From assembly GCF_000160695.1 (NCBI RefSeq), contig NZ_GG694008.1, positions 304,902 to 368,901 of the forward strand: DNA of 64,000 nt, written 5' to 3'. This stretch comes from Centipeda flueggei ATCC 43531. Lineage in GTDB: Bacteria; Bacillota; Negativicutes; Selenomonadales; Selenomonadaceae. Made by a program: the position numbers and the translations under genes. Of this stretch, positions 11,501 to 18,005 are shown piece by piece (positions within the stretch are counted from its first letter, which is position 1; each line of letters begins with the position of its first letter). The notes beneath the pieces are model-generated. The model had not been told where the DNA came from. It saw nothing but the letters and a program-made list of their open reading frames with translations, and ran no database searches.

Positions 11501-14020
11501 GACCGCATTGTTGTCATTGCGCATGATCTCACCGTCATGGTGGACGGGAGATGCCGCCGAAGACGGCGGTGCCGTATACGTCTTGTCGAGTGTGACATTC
11601 GGCGTAGCACCCGTCTGCTTCATTGCGGCATCGAGCACATTTGATTCGCCGTTGTAGATCTTGTCGTCCGCCTTATACTTATTGATATGGAGATAGACCG
11701 GTGCCTTGGTGATGGTCGCACTGCCCGTCAGGTTGCTGAGCGACGTGTTGTCGAAGGTGTAGTTTACCGCATCTGGGCCGGTAAAACCGATCGATCCGCT
11801 GAACTTGACAGGCTTGTTCGTGCCGACGTTCTTGTCGAGATTCGCCCCTGTGGCAGCGAGTGCCGGATTGTACACCATCTGTGCCTTGAAGCCGCCCGTG
11901 GTGAAATCAAGGCTGACCGTACCCGCTGCAATATCCTCCGCGGTAAAGCCCGAGGAGGTGATACTTCCGCTCGTGAGTGCGGCGATAAATGCATCCGTGA
12001 CGTCGCTCTTGCCGTTATACATGCGGTTCGGGTTGATCGTCCCGTTGTCGAGGCGAACCTGGCGCGGCTTGACCGTGACATTGACCCCGCGCAGATTCGG
12101 CCCCTCCTGATCGTCCGTCCAAAGGATCGCCTTCGTCCCCTTGTTGCGGATGCCGTCCGTCGTGTTCAGATCCTGCCCGCTCACGTAGCCCTTTACCTTC
12201 GCGGGATCAACATTTCCGCTGAACGTCACATTCGATACTCCGCCGACGGCATTCGGCGTGTTCTTGTCGACAATCTTCAGATAGTAGCTGTTGTACTCGG
12301 GGCTGATGTCCGCCCCGCTGTGCGGAACAATATTCCCACCCACTAGGGTGCCGTTCGTCTTGACCGTATTCCCGGCTGCGGCAGAGGGCGTGCCGTCCGC
12401 CTTAAAGTAGCGGTAGTTGTACGTCGCTGTCGCCGTGCCGTCCATAAACGCCGTCAGCATGGGGAGCGTACGTCCCTCATAGACGCGCCACTTCGCCCCG
12501 GGGGCACCGTCATTGTTGATGCTCCAGTTTGTATAGGTGGCAGATGTCTTGGCATTGGCTGCCGGAGGAGGCGTCGTCAGGCCGTAAAGCGTCGCCTCTC
12601 CTGTACTCTTATTGATCGTATAGGTATCGTTGATCGGCGGAGCCGTTGACGAGGAGACAAACGGTGCTGCTGTCGAATAGGCTCTGTTCACAATGAAGCC
12701 CGGTGCGAACACGGACGGATTCTGGATAAAGTAAGCCAATCCTGCAACATTCGCGCTGGGCGTTGCCGTAACATCGCCATATACGTCATTAAACACAGTG
12801 CCGTTGCCAAATGCACCGCCAAGAATACCGCCGCTGTTGGTCGTCACCTTGCTGTACGACTCCGAGACTGTGGTGTGGTCTGCCCCCCCAATGATGCCGC
12901 CGGCATATCCGGGTCTTCCTGTCACAGTAGAGTCCGTCACGGACACACCGCGCAGTACCGTATTGCCTGTCGTATACCCGACAAGTGCTCCTCCATAGTG
13001 CATCAGACTTGTTGGCAGCGCAATATTTACGCCCTTGATTCCGATGTTGTCAAAGCGCGCGCCGCTCGCACGTCCGAAAAGGCCGTTTTCCGTCCATCCG
13101 CCAGCAGACAGAACGGTATAGTTCTTTACCTTATAGAAGTTGCCGTCGATCTTCCCCGTAAACGGAGCCGCGCCGTTGCCGCCGAGCGGCGTCACCGCTT
13201 TCGGCGCAAGAGTCACAGGGTCGGTAAAGTCGATGTCATTCGCGAGCATATAGTTGCCCGCGAGGTTGCTGCTGATGTTCTGGAACTCGGTCGTATTGTG
13301 GACGAGCTTATAGTAGTTGTCCGCCGCCGTTGCCGCTGTGCCGTTCACCGTATAGGCAGAGGCCGCGGGGGGCGTCGCTGTCTGGTAGCCGATATGCGCA
13401 TAGCCATCGTTTGCCGCATCGGTGTGGAGGATGACAGGGCGTGTTGCCGCACTGACCGTGCCTGCGTCAAGAATACGGATGTTCTTGCCGTAGACCTCGA
13501 CCTTATTCGCCGACACGCTGCCCATATTGACGACATCCGCCTTGCCGACTGCCGTGGTGCTGAGCGGAGCGGTGCCGCTCGTCTCGAAGGCTCCCGCACC
13601 AACCGTCGACGTCTCCTGCGTGGAGACGTAGAGATTGCCGACGTTCACGGATGCCGTCTTGCCCATGAGTACGCCGTTCGGGTTGACAAGATAGATATCG
13701 CCGCCGGCGTTGTTGATCGTACCGTTGATGGCAGAGGAACTGCCGCCCGTCACGATGTTCAGGTAATTCCTTCCATCATAATTGACCGTCTCACCGGCCT
13801 TGACGGAGTAATCGTTCCATTTGATGACGTTGTTCGGTGTGGTGCCGGTGATGCTCGTCGTCACCGCATTCGGGCGTCCAACATTGACCCCTGCAGTCAT
13901 ATCGTGCTCGCCCATCGGCGCGGCGGATGCCATCTGTGGAATCAGGAAGGCTCCTGCCAGTCCTGCCGCCAGCGCATAGCACACACGCCATGACAGTTTA
14001 CGTGTCCGATTCGTTCTCAT
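2573..14020 (-). CDS. Giant TpsA filamentous-haemagglutinin-family exoprotein with 25 YDG repeats
   Basis: A secreted protein of 3815 residues. The signal peptide is long and basic (cut near MASA/APMG, residue 33). A TPS haemagglutination-activity domain follows, with the hallmark NPNGVL at 113-118. Residues about 235-480 hold GLUG-like Gly-rich repeats (GGALVGYTTG, AGGIIGG, GGILGG). From about 663 to 3630 come 25 units of about 118 residues, each opening with a K-x-Y-D-G-T motif and usually ending DAxNY...G.ITP; this is the YDG/MBG-type domain of bacterial adhesins. The tail after residue 3630 has no LPxTG, YadA or SLH anchor, so the protein is probably released or stays held by TpsB. GGGAG lies 9 nt before the ATG. 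The reading frame is intact over 11.4 kb despite the repeats. The likely role is adhesion or biofilm; the ligand is unknown. Confidence 0.92.
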   Translation of the reverse strand: MRTNRTRKLSWRVCYALAAGLAGAFLIPQMASAAPMGEHDMTAGVNVGRPNAVTTSITGTTPNNVIKWNDYSVKAGETVNYDGRNYLNIVTGGSSSAINGTINNAGGDIYLVNPNGVLMGKTASVNVGNLYVSTQETSTVGAGAFETSGTAPLSTTAVGKADVVNMGSVSANKVEVYGKNIRILDAGTVSAATRPVILHTDAANDGYAHIGYQTATPPAASAYTVNGTAATAADNYYKLVHNTTEFQNISSNLAGNYMLANDIDFTDPVTLAPKAVTPLGGNGAAPFTGKIDGNFYKVKNYTVLSAGGWTENGLFGRASGARFDNIGIKGVNIALPTSLMHYGGALVGYTTGNTVLRGVSVTDSTVTGRPGYAGGIIGGADHTTVSESYSKVTTNSGGILGGAFGNGTVFNDVYGDVTATPSANVAGLAYFIQNPSVFAPGFIVNRAYSTAAPFVSSSTAPPINDTYTINKSTGEATLYGLTTPPPAANAKTSATYTNWSINNDGAPGAKWRVYEGRTLPMLTAFMDGTATATYNYRYFKADGTPSAAAGNTVKTNGTLVGGNIVPHSGADISPEYNSYYLKIVDKNTPNAVGGVSNVTFSGNVDPAKVKGYVSGQDLNTTDGIRNKGTKAILWTDDQEGPNLRGVNVTVKPRQVRLDNGTINPNRMYNGKSDVTDAFIAALTSGSITSSGFTAEDIAAGTVSLDFTTGGFKAQMVYNPALAATGANLDKNVGTNKPVKFSGSIGFTGPDAVNYTFDNTSLSNLTGSATITKAPVYLHINKYKADDKIYNGESNVLDAAMKQTGATPNVTLDKTYTAPPSSAASPVHHDGEIMRNDNNAVDDIDLTSVTDPKYTDTSGNEQVHVGSHKLEYTNVGLTGADAGNYELFYKLPLSGTKTAVTNSKLYLDGDIVRREITRDSFKVYNRVTGLEVSAEKVYDGNVFYTPDPNTYLSVNAPASSTTGIVARDHGHITFALTGGRGRFQDGSGNDTKNVAEATKLAYNVHGVADTHTDAYGGHELSDYYVLGADGVTKHSLSSAFDATGDGKITPKVLTATVVNSNITKVYDAMREQTDGNRHIIKGNPLVTLSGFVTGESRTNTSTAMYATKNVVLDAFGSPTTQAVDYTASFVRPAGAESDNYTLDPTGTTVSNSAAIAGSYTGVITPRSLTMTFTPVTKIYDGTDTNTDKELATLNDGAGGAVVTADGITTTNFNMTGVTSRYGSGTGASFASNVNAGSRTVEYTGLAGTLSDNNYKIVDTQYGTGTITRRRIDPTGFQVRKSDGTIANATKVYDGNDRYTLPSGAYLTTPVAPSPTTGLVTRDYGKITFDLKSGSAGHFASDPDGNNLTSHVSEAQYVAYDVIARTSNGTTNPLSNYTFGSAAAEAAGTLKNLENITNANPAHVTASGTITPANLTATTHNITKVYDAMAEHTDGSRNIVKGDSVVTFTGWQTNDAGQQEKRTNTSTAAYASKNVAYDPSHNITTQTVNYTAQLSGQYADDYQIVDAANTVISSAAGTGAGTTVTLNAPLTVANAGTITPRALKIKMADVSKTYDGDTRNTSATVAEITDTVNSSVIGAILGDDNVTASRLTAQYNTQMSASPGNYHSDYGRLAGTTFTPNPNASNGVQHDVQYTNMKNAFGTEFGTPTAGNYTVDTDAYGKGTINRRDLNPDDFHVVDAFGTVANAAKEYDGTDVYNVPAGWSIVPSGGPGTGVVAGDNVTFSLTSGGAKFTTAAKNPTANAFEAAKVMYNVAASGDPIKIKNYTLGGQKLEEGRGKVYGDGTITRRTIDLALVQNTGIDKVYDGQTGLIDTASKHWNALTKTDARGNVKYAAGSKELVNDGSSFHIESNYRNSGNTANDKNVAKSAGTVIDKDIQYDIHISGGDARNYAFANGGTPIDAENGLKLSATGKITPKDLSNAFTKITKVYDGTTNVDPTAVGFTSGAVLSGDSVSLAGHAEAFQSPNVRGDGTTTVIDGAVQKNWINYSGLSLGGADADNYTISATAKGLGEITPLQLNPSTVTLLTTGPATKVYDGTRTVKWTNGSAAVNDVKNYITDAQVTVGGNTLSVLGDVSLQSAEYDTKNVAGGASVGRVTYHMRYTGTSGNFALAPGASTFDALGDGTITPKDVKAAIQGPMTKVYDGTTDVIGAARNSLGTIRTANDMVSLTGLIAGDGATNQSTASYDDKNVGAGSKSITYDVKIDPMNAGNYRLVDAMGTAITAPITTTNNTITARRVNVTFGNVSKSFDGTSTNTTIDPSVSAADAAVLNRDSAGLVNGSNKLTNLGGIVSNYGRRTGGTFTPDANAGTNKDVQYAGLAAAMGTTLGSDAANYVFDTDGYGKGSIGKAIINASDVTFTAGNASKVYDGTRAVKYNGSAASNDVKNYITTIGVMLNGNWVDLSSDVVMDLGGTRYSSPNATNGTPDTVTYKFHLNNNNITVNGTNDFTKDAQGTIDRRVLNVGLAQNSGIDKIYDGNAKLIDTASRHYDKFVDDDARGNVVYAAGTTNDNKLVRTSNGAAVNDGAKMTITANYVDNLTNRTADKNVVRDGGGNVTAKDIAYNVKIDSANGGRNYQLSDGMTTANAEDGLNMDAAGTISPRKITLGFANVSKPYDTTAVNNTKNITSVTAGNSDGRGAAALAADGITSASFNTAGVQSFYGAGNTDGTFVQNPNVVTDANGNVITNGKDVQYSNLANTLAAQPYAGNYEVADTAYGKGTIRKRTVTANDFSFSIDPATKMYDGTRDVVWTDPVTRKSYKDMAHVKKHFQTSTLDLGGGNTVPINLDDISLNSAQYNDANVALANSVDYNVTINTTNFDFSGTRNKNIHHMGDTITRRDLATLLPQHLIKEYDGTATFDQTNRDFVNAMAREHLEGIVAADRNKGIVLNVTGTYNSKNASAETKADAEARTSATAGRTVTYSLTLSGPAAATANYTIGTSPTTLAADIYKKTLSVDVARKEKDYDGTAAVNNLAAGDITFSGLVGSETLSLDSGALNKVQGQYLDSNGNADANVSRDANRNVTDKAVSYTGLDAALADLATRDTTAANYRVDGGTKNYTAAAGKGRINPLTITPGNINTIFDTAGARKIYDGTRAVKYNGKNTADALRNYLTSATVQVGSQTVNIKDDLAVDPNASHYDNKNAGTGKTVTYGLKYTGNNFNITDFTKDDVGEITPKDVRVAGLGQLIKTYDGTSYVYDAAHPETVTKRHGTQVTDGDSVVELENGGLIAGDDVQNASTAEYADKNAGTGKTVIYNPQLTGADAANYRLVDVLGNAIPAGGLTTTDNTIKKRLLNITFDRASKTYDTTSTNNTQVTARVDAAAGRTLLNDGVGVINGRITTLTTTNVDSDYGYNSTDATFRADANAGEKDVQYRNVGAALRSQLGTNAGNYDFKENYYGKGSIDKANVTAANFDLHFGLAKKEYDGTTAVDNPRGNLLPASTVTIGGVARTLPDENVASVTGTYRDKNAGNPRVDYRVKIDNRNFNLGSWDGIVDKDGAGQITKRRLIADPTNYLTKEYDGTSDIIGKARNGHGDLITAGGDNLVKFHHYKNGATNGDDGLDTVFRNDGNVSNDTTAVYDDPNVKWQGNVWNQGRGTVGDKNVNYSLAISGTGANNYEIVDANGNAVNLANPYVGKGKITPKDIVLKADPQSRWINEGLPSSYTGTPSGSNLGHDDIPAVLQGEVLPGTIDYDAPNARLRVGDYAINGTYHAPGGTDGDAVSRNYRFVQDPANATALHVGPYIPDYEYYKAMTQVSKMTPDEYAYENASLDRTNHYSRKPTAQVNSVPPSVNVMKDGKDITRSDINVLDDTVYTIVDDVFS
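3150..12030 (-). repeat. Block of 25 YDG repeats arranged in a three-unit higher-order period
   Basis: The repeat block of the TpsA gene. Unit openings fall into three classes that cycle in order: class 1 such as KTYDGDTRNT, KSFDGTSTNT and KTYDTTSTNN; class 2 such as KVYDGNDRYT, KVYDGTRAVK and KMYDGTRDVV; class 3 such as KVYDGQTGLI, KVYDGTTDVI and KIYDGNAKLI. One lone first unit is followed by eight such triplets. Class 1 units usually end in a D-x-x-YGKG-type linker. DNA-level divergence between units is high, which may explain why the array is stable. Confidence 0.85.
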
Positions 14021-14116
14021 GATTCCATGCTCCCATCCATCGCTTTATCCATCCTCGTATTATCTATGTTATCGTATTTTTACTCCACTACATAATAGCA
14101 TGGATACGATAGGAAA

Positions 14117-14160
14117 ACAAGAAAATCCCCTCCAATTGTCCTAGGACTATCGGAGGGGCT
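14117..14160 (-). terminator. Rho-independent terminator of the flagellin gene
   Basis: On the minus strand a CCCCTCC/GGAGGGG stem (14152-14158 with 14127-14133, 18-nt loop) is followed by ATTTTCTTGTTTT. It lies 9 nt past the flagellin stop codon and separates flagellin from the co-directional tpsA gene. Confidence 0.8.
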
Positions 14161-14167
14161 TCACTGT

Positions 14168-15571
14168 TTACTTCAACAGGCTGAGTACCGTGCTCGAGTT
14201 CTGGTTCGCCTGCGCAAGCATCGCCTGCGCCGCCTGTGTGAGCACGTTATTCTTTGTATACGCCGTCATTTCCTTCGCCATATCCGCGTCGCGAATGGTC
14301 GACTCCGATGCCTGCACGTTCTCCGCCGCAACGATCAGATTATTGCTCGTATACTGGAGACGGTTCTGCACCGCGCCGATATTGACCGCCTCATCCGTCG
14401 CCTTGATCAGTGCATTGTCAAATACGTTGATCGCCGCATTTGCCGCCTCACGCGTCGTCAGCTGAACCTTCGGTCCCATACCGACAACCTGCGTATCCGT
14501 AAAGTTCGGCGGCAGCGGGCTCATCGGAGGCGGGAGCGGCTGATGATCCCAACCGTTTCCGCTCTGGGACTGAAGTCCGAGTGCCGCGGAACGCATATCG
14601 GTAAAGCCGACCTTGATCTCCTGATTCGCACGCGTTCCCGTCTGGAGAACCAGGGAATTGTCCTCGGACGGGTTCTGCCCGCGGATCGTCTCCTTGAATG
14701 CATCGAGGGTGGCGTTGACATCGTTGCGCATCTTCCCCTCGCTGTCGGTCACACAGAAGGTAAGGCCCGCAATCTGTCCATCGACGCCCGGCTTATTTGC
14801 CTGCACCGTGATGCCGGGCTTGTTGTCCGGCGTATAGACCGGACGTCCATAGGCATCCGTACCGATCAATTCGTTCGTCGGACCAAGCCCCGCATGGGAC
14901 TCTGTCACAAGGCGAATCGCGCCAGCAAGATCCATGGTGTCCCCAATGGGGCTGACCGAGCGCGTATAGGTGACGCCGTCCTTTACCCACGACGCCGTGA
15001 GCGTATCGGACGGGAGGATGCCGAGATCATTCCCATCGCGGCGCTTCAGCTCCGTCAGGAAGGTCAAGCCTGTCGTATCCGTAGAGAGGCTCGTATTCGT
15101 AAAGCAGGTAAACGTCCCCTGCCCCCCCGGGCCGCCGACGAAGCCGTTGCGCGAGCCGTCGATAAGGTACTTTCCGTTATATGTCGTCAGCGCATTCTCA
15201 TCGATCTGGTCGATCAGCTTATCGACCTCTTTCTGGATGAGTCTGCGGTCCTCGTCCGTATTCGTATCGTTCGCAGCGTTGATCGCCTTTTCCTTCAGCG
15301 TCTTCAGAACTTCCACCGTGGACTGCACCGCCCCCTCTGCCGTACGCAGGAGGGCCGTGCCGTTCTTTGTATTCTTGTCGTCCTGATCGAGCGAGCGCAC
15401 CTGAACGCGCATCCGCTCGGAGATCGCCATCCCCGAGGCATCATCACCGGCGCTGTTGATCTTCATCCCTGAGGAAACCTTTTGCAGGCTCTGTGACAAT
15501 GCGCTCTGATTCTTGTTCAGGACATTGAGCGTATTCACCGCCGACATGTTATTTTTGACCACCATCGCCAT
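14168..15571 (-). CDS. Flagellin
   Basis: The filament subunit, 467 residues. The N-terminal D0/D1 region is conserved (NTLNVLNKNQ, QKVSSGMKINSAGDDASGMA, residues 13-50) and so is the C-terminal one (RLQYTSNNLIVAAEN, then MLAQANQNSSTVLSLLK at the end). The centre (about 140-340) is the variable surface-exposed part. Flagellins lack a signal peptide and are exported by the flagellar type III apparatus, as here. GGGAGG sits 8 nt before the ATG. The gene is monocistronic, with its own sigma-28 promoter and terminator. No other flagellar gene lies in the window, so it is a detached late-class gene. The symbol fliC or hag could apply, but the sequence alone does not settle which. Confidence 0.96.
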   Translation of the reverse strand: MAMVVKNNMSAVNTLNVLNKNQSALSQSLQKVSSGMKINSAGDDASGMAISERMRVQVRSLDQDDKNTKNGTALLRTAEGAVQSTVEVLKTLKEKAINAANDTNTDEDRRLIQKEVDKLIDQIDENALTTYNGKYLIDGSRNGFVGGPGGQGTFTCFTNTSLSTDTTGLTFLTELKRRDGNDLGILPSDTLTASWVKDGVTYTRSVSPIGDTMDLAGAIRLVTESHAGLGPTNELIGTDAYGRPVYTPDNKPGITVQANKPGVDGQIAGLTFCVTDSEGKMRNDVNATLDAFKETIRGQNPSEDNSLVLQTGTRANQEIKVGFTDMRSAALGLQSQSGNGWDHQPLPPPMSPLPPNFTDTQVVGMGPKVQLTTREAANAAINVFDNALIKATDEAVNIGAVQNRLQYTSNNLIVAAENVQASESTIRDADMAKEMTAYTKNNVLTQAAQAMLAQANQNSSTVLSLLK

Positions 15572-15658
15572 AAAGACTGCCTCCCTGACTGTTATCTATG
15601 GTTTATTTATTGCATGTTATTCATCACATAAACAGACGAATCCGCCGTCTTAAAAAAT

Positions 15659-15685
15659 ATATCGGCAAAAGATACACAAGACTTA
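15659..15685 (-). promoter_or_regulatory. Sigma-28 (FliA/SigD) promoter of flagellin
   Basis: On the minus strand TAAG (15682-15685) and GCCGATAT (15659-15666) are separated by exactly 15 bp, matching the sigma-28 consensus TAAA-N15-GCCGATAA in 10 of 12 positions. Transcription would begin near 15652, giving a leader of about 80 nt. Confidence 0.85.
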
Positions 15686-15714
15686 AATTCGTTCTGCAAA
15701 ATTTTCATTTGATT

Positions 15715-15924
15715 TTATTGCTGCGGCATTGTCAGCTTTCGTCCACGCGCCATGCAGTCGGACAAATACAAATTGATCCGTGCCCGACAGGGAATACCGC
15801 CTTCCTTGGACGGTTTCTTAAAGTGCACCATCGTCTCATGATCGATGTCAGCAGTGCTTTGTTCTTTCAGCTTCTGCCGATTGATGCGGTTTTTCTCCTC
15901 ATCCCAAGCAAAGTGTATTTCCAC
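15715..15924 (-). pseudogene. BrnT-BrnA toxin/antitoxin deletion remnant
   Basis: A 69-codon frame from GTG. The first 20 or so residues (EIHFAWDEEKNRINRQKLK) match the start of the BrnT RNase toxin, which normally runs to about 90 residues. From residue about 24 the sequence instead reads like the C-terminal ribbon-helix-helix of BrnA-type antitoxins (HFKKPSKEGGIPCRARINLY, then YLSDCMARGRKL). The toxin body, its catalytic residues and the antitoxin N-terminus are absent. An in-frame deletion joining the two ends is the simplest explanation. A strong promoter survives only 6 nt upstream of the GTG, so any translation would be nearly leaderless. Whether the chimera is expressed or still binds DNA is unknown. 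Confidence 0.6.
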
Positions 15925-15930
15925 ACTTAT

Positions 15931-15958
15931 ATTATACCCATATTTGACTGCCCGTCAA
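15931..15958 (-). promoter_or_regulatory. Near-consensus sigma-70 promoter of the BrnT/BrnA remnant
   Basis: On the minus strand TTGACG (15953-15958) and TATAAT (15931-15936) are 16 bp apart. BrnTA operons are usually autoregulated at such a promoter, so this is probably the surviving control region of the original module. Confidence 0.7.
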
Positions 15959-15968
15959 TCCGCGTGCC

Positions 15969-17249
15969 TCAAAACTCCTGTCGGATGCCCGTATAGAAGG
16001 CACGGTGTTTGCGGTCATTCACGTCATTCCACTCACCGAAGAGATAGGTGCCGCCGCTCAGCTGATACTGGCTGCGCAGGCGGACGGTGAAATCGTTCGG
16101 GTCATAGGCGTCGGCGGAGAATTTGAATCGGTCCCCCGCGTAGGCATCGACGCCGACCCCGGCTGCGCCGCCGATTACGCCCGCACGCGCGCCGAACGAA
16201 CTGCCGCGCTTGCCGAGCTGTGCGCTCACCTTGTCCCCGCCGCCGATGTCGTCCACGCCGAAGGTGGCATACATGCCCTGCTGCTCACCGACGTCGAGGT
16301 TGAAGTTCGTCCGCCAGTCGTCCGTCTTTCCGCTGTACATGATGTCCACTTTCGGCGTGACCTTGATGCTGCTGAGCCGCCCCATCAGGCCGCCCGCCTT
16401 GTCCGTCATCGTGCGTGCGTTGTGAATGAGTGTGCGTGCGTCCTCCTGCGTCTGCGGATCGCCCGCCACCGCCTCAATGCCTGCAGCGATGTGTGCGATG
16501 CGTCCCGAGGCATCCGTGATGTTCGCGAGGGTCTGGCGGAGGTTCTCCGCCGTCGCAGGGTCAGCACCAACCGTTTCCAGGTTCGCCATGATGCGCTCAA
16601 CGCTCGCCGTACTCTGCGCAAGGTTTGCCGCCATGGTGTTCATGTTCATAAGGATGCCGTGCAGGTCGCCGCGATTCTCCGCCGCCATCTGCTCCAGCGT
16701 CGCCGTGAGCCCGTCGAGGTTTGCCGTCACACGTTCCATGTTGACGGCAAGCTGCACGACCGAGGTCTGGAACCCCGGCGCCCCCACAATGGCGTTGACG
16801 GAGGTGAGCATATCCTGCACGAGGACGATCATCTTGTTCAGCTCGACGAACATTGTGTCCATCCCCATCTCATCCGTGCCGTAGAGATAGTCGCCGCTCA
16901 CGTAGGCATCACTGTTCCCGTTTGGTGTGATGATGATGAATTTATCCCCCATGATGCCGGGCTGTCCAATGGTGACGGCAGAGCCGCGCGGAATCTTCAC
17001 CCCATGCTGAATGACCATGGAGACGGTGACCCCTGCACCGTCGCTCACAACGTCCTGCACGCGGCCGACGGGCACACCCGAGAGAAGCACCTGTGCCTCG
17101 GGGTTCAGCCCCACGGCACGGTGAAAGCCCGCGTACAGCGTATAGTCCCCGCCGCCGCTCAGGCGCAGTCCGCCGAAGAACACGACGACGGCGATGAGCA
17201 GCGCTGCGCCGCCGAGGGTAAACGCCCCTACCTTTGCCTCTGCACTCAT
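15969..17249 (-). CDS. mlaD: MlaD-like MCE protein fused to a C-terminal outer-membrane beta-barrel
   Basis: A lipid-shuttling MCE protein of 426 residues; Escherichia coli MlaD has 183. Residues 8-28 are a single inner-membrane anchor. An MCE domain runs about 36-112 (GLNPEAQVLLSGVPVGRV, then IMGDKFIIITPNG). Residues 135-290 form a long heptad-rich helical stretch. From about 297 to the end the sequence turns to alternating short beta-strands (VDIMYSGKTD, NFNLDV, MYATFGV, FKFSADAYD, TYLFGEWNDV) and closes with the terminal Phe recognised by the Bam machinery. This architecture was reported for Veillonella parvula as a one-protein bridge between the two membranes. Its ATG overlaps the mlaF stop codon (ATGA), so the two are translationally coupled. 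Confidence 0.93.
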   Translation of the reverse strand: MSAEAKVGAFTLGGAALLIAVVVFFGGLRLSGGGDYTLYAGFHRAVGLNPEAQVLLSGVPVGRVQDVVSDGAGVTVSMVIQHGVKIPRGSAVTIGQPGIMGDKFIIITPNGNSDAYVSGDYLYGTDEMGMDTMFVELNKMIVLVQDMLTSVNAIVGAPGFQTSVVQLAVNMERVTANLDGLTATLEQMAAENRGDLHGILMNMNTMAANLAQSTASVERIMANLETVGADPATAENLRQTLANITDASGRIAHIAAGIEAVAGDPQTQEDARTLIHNARTMTDKAGGLMGRLSSIKVTPKVDIMYSGKTDDWRTNFNLDVGEQQGMYATFGVDDIGGGDKVSAQLGKRGSSFGARAGVIGGAAGVGVDAYAGDRFKFSADAYDPNDFTVRLRSQYQLSGGTYLFGEWNDVNDRKHRAFYTGIRQEF

Positions 17250-17992
17250 ACTTCTTTCTCCTTGCGGTGATGCAGCGTACGGAAAAATGCCTGTACGCGT
17301 TCATCGTCGATGTCTTGAAAGCGTTCTGCCGTATCCACGGCGATCAGCGCTCCGTCATAGATCATGGCGATGCGGTCGGCGATGCGGCTTGCGCTCGCCA
17401 TATCGTGCGTAACGACGACGGAGGTTACACCGAGTTTCTTCTGCATATCAATGATGAGTTCGTCGATCTTCGCCGTCATGATGGGGTCAAGCCCCGAACT
17501 TGGCTCATCATAAAAGATAATGGACGGATCGGTGGCAATCGCGCGCGCCAGCCCCACGCGCTTTTTCATGCCGCCCGAGAGTTCCTGCGGCATCATCTCC
17601 GCCGCATCGGGCAGTCCAACGAGAGCGAGTTTCTCCGCAACGATGCTTCGGATCTCTGCGTCACTCTTGTCCGTGTGCTCACGCAGTCCGAAGGCGACGT
17701 TCTCACCGACGCTCATCGAGTCAAAGAGGGCGGAGTACTGAAAGACCATCCCCATGCGCAGGCGCACGTGGTCGAGCTCCGCCTCATCCATCGCCGCGAT
17801 GTTGTCCGCACCGATGCAGATTGCCCCGCTCGTCGGCCGGTCGAGACCAATCATCAGACGAAGGAGCGTCGATTTGCCCGAACCGGAGCCGCCGATAACG
17901 GCAAGCGTCTCCCCCTCGTTAATCGTCAGCGTAATATCCCTTAGTGCTTCCTTTGTCCCAAAACGCTTGGTGACATGTTCGAGTCGTATCAT
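17246..17992 (-). CDS. mlaF: Mla/MCE-type ABC transporter ATPase
   Basis: The cytoplasmic ATPase that powers MlaE-mediated phospholipid movement, 248 residues. Walker A is GGSGSGKST near residue 35, the signature is LSGGMKKRV near 138, and Walker B/E is IIFYDEPSSGLDP near 160; the LSGGM(K/R)(K/R)R form is characteristic of the MlaF group. It sits between mlaE (13-nt gap) and mlaD (4-nt overlap), the conserved order. No mlaA, mlaB or mlaC homologue is present, which fits the barrel-fused MlaD replacing the soluble carrier in diderm Firmicutes. Confidence 0.95.
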   Translation of the reverse strand: MIRLEHVTKRFGTKEALRDITLTINEGETLAVIGGSGSGKSTLLRLMIGLDRPTSGAICIGADNIAAMDEAELDHVRLRMGMVFQYSALFDSMSVGENVAFGLREHTDKSDAEIRSIVAEKLALVGLPDAAEMMPQELSGGMKKRVGLARAIATDPSIIFYDEPSSGLDPIMTAKIDELIIDMQKKLGVTSVVVTHDMASASRIADRIAMIYDGALIAVDTAERFQDIDDERVQAFFRTLHHRKEKEV

Positions 17993-18005
17993 GGCAGCCG
18001 CCTTG

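Noticed and set aside
3150-12030. CRISPR-like regular repeats
   Set aside because: The period is about 355 bp, fully coding and divergent at the DNA level; it is a protein repeat array.
15715-15924. An intact BrnTA toxin-antitoxin module
   Set aside because: Only the BrnT N-terminus and BrnA C-terminus are present in one 69-codon frame.
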